This document shows, piece after piece, positions 59,101-64,000 of a stretch of DNA of 64,000 nucleotides. The notes under the pieces were generated by a model, which worked only from the letters and a program-made list of their open reading frames with translations, had not been told where the DNA came from and searched no databases. Position 1 is the stretch's first letter. Every line of letters starts with the position of its first letter. The translations under genes and the position numbers were made by a program. This DNA comes from Lytechinus variegatus (lineage: Eukaryota > Echinodermata > Echinoidea > Temnopleuroida > Toxopneustidae). The DNA is taken from contig NC_054747.1 of assembly GCF_018143015.1 (NCBI RefSeq), forward strand, positions 38,666,233 to 38,730,232, written 5' to 3'.

Positions 59101-60893
59101 CAGTAACTGCATCTAGATATTTCAAAAGGGAAAGTGGTAATAAAATGCAAAGTTAAACATTAACGTGGTATATTAAACATTATCGTGAGATGGAATAAAC
59201 AAAAATGACACATACATATGCATAATTATCGATTGTGGGCACAAACGGAAAAGCCAATCTAGTTTAGAACCAAGGGTATTTCCGTTTATGCAAAATATAC
59301 ACGCATAGACCCGAACTTCTAAGTATCGAGTCTTAAAATGATATAAGTACTCTTTGGTTAAAAAAGTCACCAAAAACAAGTGCAGATTTAATAATCTCTC
59401 ACGCGCTTATCTTATAAATGTCGGACATAGAACTTTCATACATGTATAAAAATAGGTTTCATATCAACTGTCCTTTACACTTATCACTATACCCACAGTT
59501 TTCTGATTTATGCTTGATACAAACAAAGTTCTGAACAATATACAAGTATATATATGTATATGTGTGTCTATATATACACGTATGTTCAAAGATTATGAGA
59601 AGTCTTTCGCCAAAGTTCGTCCAGTATATGACGTCACGCTTTTCGGCAGTGGCTTATATAAAGTCTGTTGGATATAGACCTGTATGTTTCTTATAACTGG
59701 CCAATCATTATACAGTCTTCTAAGGTGAAGGGATGTAGAATATAGGCGACATATAATTTGGCTGGCCATTCCATTTTCTTCGTCACAGATTCACTGGAAG
59801 TTATAGCCATGTTAGGCCTACTATTCCGTATTTCTTAGTTATGATTATGAATGCAATATTTATGTTTAAGGTTATATATATTTTTGCTTTTAATATGAGA
59901 AACAAGTCGGTACGCATTTTGTACACCTTCAGTTTTACAGAAAAAAAAATGAAATCCATTATTTACTCGGCATCGTTCATATTATATTGTACACATACTG
60001 TCTTTACTAAAGTGAAATAGTTTAGTCCATTCCTAGAATCCTGTTTCAAATATATGCAACTAATGCCAAGCACATGATCACATAGTAGTTATTTTTGTTT
60101 TGTCATTAATATACATAGGTCGGAGTTGGGAGTGAAAAGTACATCAACAAATATTTTAGTTGCATTTTTCAATGACATAGGATACAATACAATTATACAT
60201 ATAGCGCATGACTTCCGTACATTATCACATTTCTGTATTGACGTTCTTTCAAACTGCCCTTAAAATTCAAGGGAAATTCGTTGTTTACTAATTTTATCGT
60301 AACTCGTGATATTTTTTTACTGTTTCTTTTTAGTGATTTGACTTGTGCTGCAGATTCATAACATAAACATTTTCGGTTGTATATTTGCCAATTATCCGAA
60401 TAGTTCGTTTTTATTCTCCATCAAGGAGACTGATTGCTATGACTTCATTATAAATCAAGCACACGCGCGCGCGCTCACGCACACACACCAACACACACAC
60501 ATGCATGTACACCCTCACAAAGAAAAAGACAAACAGAAAAAAGGATAAGACACTATAATTTATTTCAGTATAGGAAAACTCAAACAAACAATGTTGTTTT
60601 CGGTGTGATCATGCTCACACTGTCACGAAAATACAATTTCAAAGATTTCCAATCGCTTTATGCTTTGCTGTAAGAAAGGAATATGTGTGGCAGACCTTTC
60701 CCGCGCACGCGCGCTCACTCACTCACACCCACACACGCACAAACACTCATAAACAGAGAGAGAGAGAAAAAAAAGAAGAGAGGAAGAGATAAACAGACAG
60801 ACACATACCTAAAGCGGCGCGCGGAGTATACTTGTGAGAAAACATGACGAAAAGAAAGGCAAGTAAAATAAGGTGAATTGAAACGGATTGCAT
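46619..60893 (-). CDS. Five-Ig plus FN3 transmembrane receptor with ITIM-type tail
   Basis: Twelve exons, 5' to 3': 60893-60809 (signal peptide), 59112-58771, 57054-56719, 56319-56026, 54807-54526 and 54299-53994 (five Ig domains), 53648-53361 (FN3), 51861-51841 (microexon), 51424-51170 (membrane-proximal), 50692-50561 (TM), 48864-48758 and 47104-46619 (tail). Every junction has GT/AG and matching phase. Extracellular junctions are phase 1, and the sum is 2934 nt or 977 residues. The helix is LVAIVAGAVVCLVVILIVFA. The tail has LQYGDL (ITIM consensus), SYLPM (YxxM), QYMHP and YYSVP (YxxP). The layout recalls nephrin- or Kirrel-like adhesion proteins and inhibitory immune receptors, but no specific orthologue was recognised. 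ITIM function (SHP phosphatase docking) is known in vertebrates and inferred here. Confidence 0.87.
48758..48864 (-). CDS. Receptor juxtamembrane tail exon
   Basis: The 107-nt exon, phase 1-0, reads GPMLHKQMSSRKLPTLPRG to the end MESQ, after the membrane exon end KWNKKR. It is open only in the frame the neighbours require. Confidence 0.7.
48943..49528. mobile_element. Miniature inverted-repeat element in intron
   Basis: Left AAAGGAGTACTCCAGGCTG pairs imperfectly with right CAGCCCGGTGTATCCCTTT. AT-rich and non-coding. Similar AGG(A/G)G-ended elements occur elsewhere in this window. Confidence 0.5.
50561..50692 (-). CDS. Receptor transmembrane exon
   Basis: The 132-nt phase 1-1 exon has acidic ETNDLDIT outside, a helix of about 23 residues, then WKWNKKR inside. 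Confidence 0.88.
51170..51424 (-). CDS. Receptor membrane-proximal exon, domain not recognised
   Basis: The 255-nt phase 1-1 exon starts VVATFDITSGYIIVKRK and contains four Cys, including CGRGVC. It lacks the Trp and Cys core of an Ig domain and the Trp/Tyr core of FN3. It may be a divergent beta-sandwich or a stalk. Confidence 0.65.
51841..51861 (-). CDS. 21-nt microexon
   Basis: A pyrimidine-rich tract ending TTAG, then CTTTGTCACCTGATCAACTTG, then GTAAGTTT. In phase 1-1 it inserts LSPDQL plus junction residues between the FN3 domain and the membrane-proximal segment. Splice consensus and phase are both right, but transcript support is absent. Confidence 0.6.
52163..52988. repeat. Two tandem copies of a 412-bp unit in intron
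   Basis: GAAGAGCTCA opens each unit at 52163 and 52575. Shared blocks include CAAAAGGGGTTAGGTCCA, GGTAGATTTCTTT(T/C)ATACCCA and CATAAGAATATTGCA. Non-coding. Confidence 0.8.
52990..53273 (-). mobile_element. tRNA-derived SINE
   Basis: On the - strand: head GCGCCGTGGTGTATTGGTTC (A box), GAGTTCGAATCC (B box) about 50 bp on, and tail AAGCGCATTGAGC...AAAGCGCTATATAAAG with AATTATTATT. The tail family matches 38343-38417. It lies directly next to the 412-bp tandem repeat in the intron 5' of the microexon. Confidence 0.75.
53361..53648 (-). CDS. Receptor FN3 exon
   Basis: This phase 1-1 exon encodes one whole fibronectin III domain: PAPPTAVSF, DIIWRPG, YTVTSC, LQAYSLYDVTVTGVN and FGESEAS give the Trp, Tyr and Leu-x2-Tyr landmarks. 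Confidence 0.9.
53994..54299 (-). CDS. Receptor Ig domain 5
   Basis: The phase 1-1 exon has an I-set-like core: AVSLTCNATANPRPTITWY and YGIYRCVAENDYG. Confidence 0.9.
54526..54807 (-). CDS. Receptor Ig domain 4
   Basis: The phase 1-1 exon has the core DLEVNCTANGNP, FIGWTR and DAGRYRCTVDNGVGS. Confidence 0.9.
55000..55769. mobile_element. 770-bp TTAA-flanked miniature element in intron
   Basis: Perfect inverted ends CCCTATCTAGGCCGGGG are flanked by TTAA at 54996-54999 and 55770-55773. G- and C-runs lie just inside each end. Non-coding. It sits between Ig exons 3 and 4. Confidence 0.88.
56026..56319 (-). CDS. Receptor Ig domain 3, Cys-rich
   Basis: The phase 1-1 exon has the core SATLRCRSA, VLYWLYD and REFKCCIEST. 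At least four further Cys (CPSS, ECPT, MCNQLC, ESC) suggest extra disulphides. Confidence 0.85.
56719..57054 (-). CDS. Receptor Ig domain 2
   Basis: The phase 1-1 exon has the core SYQFRCSLVLP, VEIVWEGQ and GKALSCVATHP, C2-like with a long acidic C'-E region. Confidence 0.85.
58771..59112 (-). CDS. Receptor Ig domain 1 (V-type)
   Basis: The phase 1-1 exon has TVQLSCTYLP, YLAWSKDG and DDEATYMCSVL, as in V-set domains, with an added CEQSC pair. Two AG acceptors six nt apart (exon starts 59112 or 59106) both keep phase. Confidence 0.88.
59113..60808. other. First intron of the - strand receptor
   Basis: AT-rich with CA-rich low-complexity tracts at about 60465-60505 and 60700-60745. No other exon was seen. 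Confidence 0.5.
60809..60893 (-). CDS. Receptor start exon, signal peptide
   Basis: ATG at 60893-60891 opens MQSVSIHLILLAFLFVMFSH and ends phase 1 at TTAG/GTATGT. The hydrophobic core of about 12 residues fits a signal peptide. Translation could begin at an upstream in-frame ATG, but that would bury the leader. Confidence 0.78.
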
Positions 60894-61791
60894 GATTTCT
60901 TGAAATTTCGCCGATATAGCACTCTCCAATTGATGCATCCAGTTGGTCATGTTCATAATTACATGTACCTTTTTCCTATTTGATAAACTTGTCAAACTGA
61001 TCATAGGAATCTTCACACACTTAAGTTTACAAATGACAGAGGGATCGGATGTTTTGATTTCCTAAATAGCGCTTTCCTGGAAAGATTTAAGTAAAACCGG
61101 AGGAAACCGGAGACAATATTAAATGGGCTAAGGAGTGGTTAATTCGGTCAATTGCTACCTGGTCTAAACATTTTCGTATATATTTCGGTTGATCTCATTT
61201 TCATCCCGAATGATCTAATCGCAATTTGTCTCAAACCATTTAGTCTAGTATCATTTTTTTAGCACGACTTAGTCTATAATGGTCATACGAATATGAACTT
61301 TCTATTTATCCAATTTTATTACACAAACAATGAAAAATAATTTAAAAAACGAAATGGGAATTTCGACATGTGTGGATTAGACTAAGTGGGTACCAAATCC
61401 AAGTGTATACCAAGTGGTAATTGATTTTAATTTTGTTTATGACATAATAACTCTGATCTGTCATGATAATTTGTAAATATTGTGGTTTTACCTTGATAAG
61501 GATTAATGATTATGATTCAATAAAACAAAAGAAAAACAACGTATGTTGTCTCTCCTTGTCTGTGTATTATAAAACAATTCTTTGAGAAAACTATTATTTT
61601 GATATATATGAAAATTATCCCAAATTTGTTTGTGTAGAGAAGCTTGAGAGGGAAGAAACCCGTTTTGGTAGTGGTAACACAATTGTGATATTTAAAATGT
61701 ATTTAGTAGTGAATTGCTGTGTTACCCTTCAAGCGGGTCTATATCATAAGACTACACTGATCAGAATGATGCATTTTGGGTAATGAACCTG
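60894..61791. other. Upstream region of the - strand receptor
   Basis: It presumably holds the 5' UTR and promoter. No TATA box or initiator could be singled out in this AT-rich DNA. Confidence 0.3.
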
Positions 61792-62028
61792 CACTGTAAA
61801 CTGTGGTGTTAAAACTGACATCAATTTTTGTTAATAGAAGATCACACCCTGAGGTGTTAAAATAACACCCTAGAGATTGAACATAGCACCAAAGAGTGTA
61901 AATGTAACAACCATAGGTGTTGTAATAACACCTATAGGTGTAAAACTAACACCACCAATTTAACACCGGTGTAAAATAACTGGCGTGGTCCTTTATGTAC
62001 ACCGGTTAACACCACAGTTTTTGCTGTG
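61792..62028. mobile_element. 237-bp miniature element, CACTG/CTGTG ends
   Basis: CACTGTAAACTGTGGTGTTAA at the left is mirrored by TTAACACCACAGTTTTTGCTGTG at the right. The inside is full of GGTGT/ACACC words that can pair. It is of a type seen widely in marine animals. It ends within the coding fragment that follows. Confidence 0.75.
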
Positions 62029-62029
62029 T

Positions 62030-62259
62030 GGCAATATATTGAGGACATGAGGTTCGGCTATCAAGGCTACTGGTTTGTATGCCTTTAAAAGATCCCAAAC
62101 TTCTTCTAATTTTTCTTGAGTATCACGGGGGTGCACATAGATTGGACCGTACTGCTGTAAAAGTTTACCGAGGTCAAGTAACAATAAGTATTCGGTTTTC
62201 AGGAATTCCCCGACATAAGTGAAAGCAACTTTCAGTGCAGATTTCACGACTATAAACAA
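62030..62259 (-). pseudogene. Unrecognised coding fragment
   Basis: An open - strand frame of about 75 residues includes YVGEFLKTEYLLLLDLGKLL, YGPIYVHPRDT and LKAYKPVALIAEP. The composition is protein-like with no low complexity, but I could not assign a family. The 3' side is cut by the miniature element. It may be an exon of a gene or a repeat-derived fragment. Confidence 0.35.
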
Positions 62260-63287
62260 TCGAAAACCACGTGCATAGGTAAAGATTAAAAATGGGATAT
62301 TTTGGGCATAGGCCTACAGGGTCCACGTTATGAATCGTTTGGGATTCCCTCAGATTGGGAAAAATGAAGAATACCCTGTTTGAAGCAATTGTTCAGACAG
62401 TTTATAAACTATTAATGCTTCCTTTTCGGACGTGTTCATAAGATCTATGACATCCGATCGGCTTATATTTCATAAGGACCTATGCCCACGAATAAAGTTT
62501 CTTTATGATGTAGACTAACACATTAAACAATTAACCTGAAGTTCCGAAGAAAAAGATAATTCCCCGCTACTCGGACAAACAGTATATTTTGATGTGCAGG
62601 GATAACATTTTCCACAATACAGTTTTAGGATTTTACCACGTTTTATTGTTCAGCAATTTTTATTCTTATGCAGCCCACACTGGGAAAAAGAAAATCAGTG
62701 TGAGACACAAATGTGTATGAAATTAAATTATGTGCACCCCCTATCTCTTTCTCTCTCTCCCTCTCTACCTCTTTATTGTGGTTGGAGATCGCTGATAGCA
62801 GTAAAAAATTACTGAAGACGCTTCCCAAGGGTTAGTTAGGGTCCATGGTTAGAGTTTGGCGAGAAGGTATTGGCGGGTTATGTGAAGATTGCGAATGAAG
62901 TTTAAAAAACAATTGTGGAGCTGGATTTTACTAGCACTGCTGATGCGTACAGAGGAAGAAAGAGAATACAATCTAGAAATGAATATGGAGTTTTAGGGTA
63001 CTTAATTAAGTAAAAGGCCGCCTTCTTTATTCAATTATCTTTCCAATACCGAAATGATGCAGAATCTTATTCCATTAGCACACAATATATTATCGTCAAT
63101 AACATCATCGTCATTACACTCAAGAGTATTACATCATCATCATTATGAAAATCAGAATATCGTGTCATCGTGTCATCAATCATCATCACTGTCATAAAAA
63201 TGAAAAAGCACTATCACCTTCGCCGTTGTCAATGGAATATATTTTATCGAATAATTCTCATTATATCATTTTAATTTCATGATTGTA

Positions 63288-63569
63288 TTAGTACGCCATC
63301 AGTCGATCCTCTTCGAACAACCGACCACAACTGTTTGCTTTCTCAAGGAGTTGTGAAGAATGATTACTCTGGCTTGTTACATAACAGCGTACACTTGGAC
63401 GGTCTTTAATCCTATGTATTGACAGGTTTCCATGAATTTTAAAATTTGAAAGGCACCCACACCAATATTTACATCGGTGGTCTACCTGTGTCGTCATAGA
63501 TTTATACGGCAACAAATTGAAGTGGACTAGATTTAACTTTGGCTGGAAAGGTGGTAATAATAAAGGCAT
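63288..63569 (-). pseudogene. Degenerate C2H2 zinc-finger remnant
   Basis: The frame shows FKIHGNLSIHRIKDRP and then CYVTSQSNHSSQLLEKAN. These fit the C-x2-C-x3-F-x5-L-x2-H spacing with several Cys/His replaced (Thr for Cys, Asn for Phe, Ala for His). Resemblance to two successive fingers is by eye only. Confidence 0.35.
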
Positions 63570-63803
63570 TTACATTTGGAACTGCTTGATGTATTGATGA
63601 TATTATAAACAAATTATTATTACTTATTGTTGTTTCATATTGTTTGTCATTTTAAATACCTCCACTTCTATCTTCCTTGTATTGTGTCTCTGTGTCTTCT
63701 ATTCTATTTTCCTGTTTTCTGATCGTATTCTTTCTTTTTTTTTGATGTTTTATAATCAAAGCACGCTAAGAGACTTCTGATTAGTGATAAACATGAATTT
63801 GAT

Positions 63804-63912
63804 CACACACACACATATATATATGTATATAAATGTATATATACATGTATATGTGTGTATATATATATATATATGTGTGTGTGTGTGAGGGTGTGTGGGT
63901 GTGTGTGTTTGC
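63804..63912. repeat. CA/TA/TG compound microsatellite
   Basis: ACACACAC, (TA)n, then (TG)n runs follow one another. Confidence 0.95.
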
Positions 63913-64000
63913 TATCTGTCCTCTACGTACGCCTTCAACTGTTCAATATATTAATATACACCACACAATGTCAACCCGAACACTCTCTGACATTGGCTTG

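Noticed and set aside
1-64000. Retroviral, LTR or Polinton-type elements
   Set aside because: No long terminal repeats, integrase, capsid or envelope signals were recognised; the reverse transcriptase present belongs to a non-LTR LINE.

Overview
The window looks like animal nuclear DNA, most likely from an echinoderm such as a sea urchin. Genes are split into short exons with GT/AG introns. Much of the rest is DNA-transposon, LINE and SINE debris, including several TTAA-flanked miniature elements and tRNA-derived SINEs of kinds I associate with sea urchin genomes. The species assignment is inference, since no marker gene for it is present. Exon models were built by eye from reading frame, splice sites and intron phase, not from transcripts.

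Layout. (1) 0.9-4.1 kb and 22.0-28.2 kb, + strand: two tandem paralogues of an immunoglobulin (Ig) transmembrane receptor. Only the 3' half of the first lies in the window; the second is whole but has a stop codon in its first Ig exon. Both end in a cytoplasmic tail with a YMEM motif (PI3-kinase SH2 type) and a C-terminal T-Y-L (class I PDZ type). (2) 6-20 kb between them is a repeat nest: a tandem array of roughly 1-kb units, split by a Tx1/L1-like LINE, itself split by a hAT DNA transposon, followed by a 1.15-kb foldback element. A LINE ORF1 fragment sits just upstream of the second receptor. (3) 30-35 kb holds miniature inverted-repeat elements. (4) 35.4-41.3 kb, + strand: a UDP-glycosyltransferase (UGT) gene of about seven exons. 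(5) 42.8-44.6 kb: two foldback or miniature elements and purine-rich DNA. (6) 46.6-60.9 kb, - strand: a twelve-exon Ig-superfamily receptor gene. Its exon phases all agree and give a 977-residue product: signal peptide, five Ig domains, one fibronectin type III domain, a 21-nt microexon, a membrane-proximal segment, a transmembrane segment, and a tail with an ITIM-type LQYGDL and a YLPM motif. (7) 61-64 kb: a miniature element, an unrecognised coding fragment and a degenerate zinc-finger remnant.

How the genes may relate. The + strand receptors have tails suited to PI3-kinase recruitment. The - strand receptor carries an inhibitory-type ITIM plus its own YxxM. This recalls the clustered activating/inhibitory Ig receptor loci of vertebrates. 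That functional pairing is inference; the motifs, exon phases and duplication are read directly from the sequence. The UGT between them has no evident link to receptor signalling.
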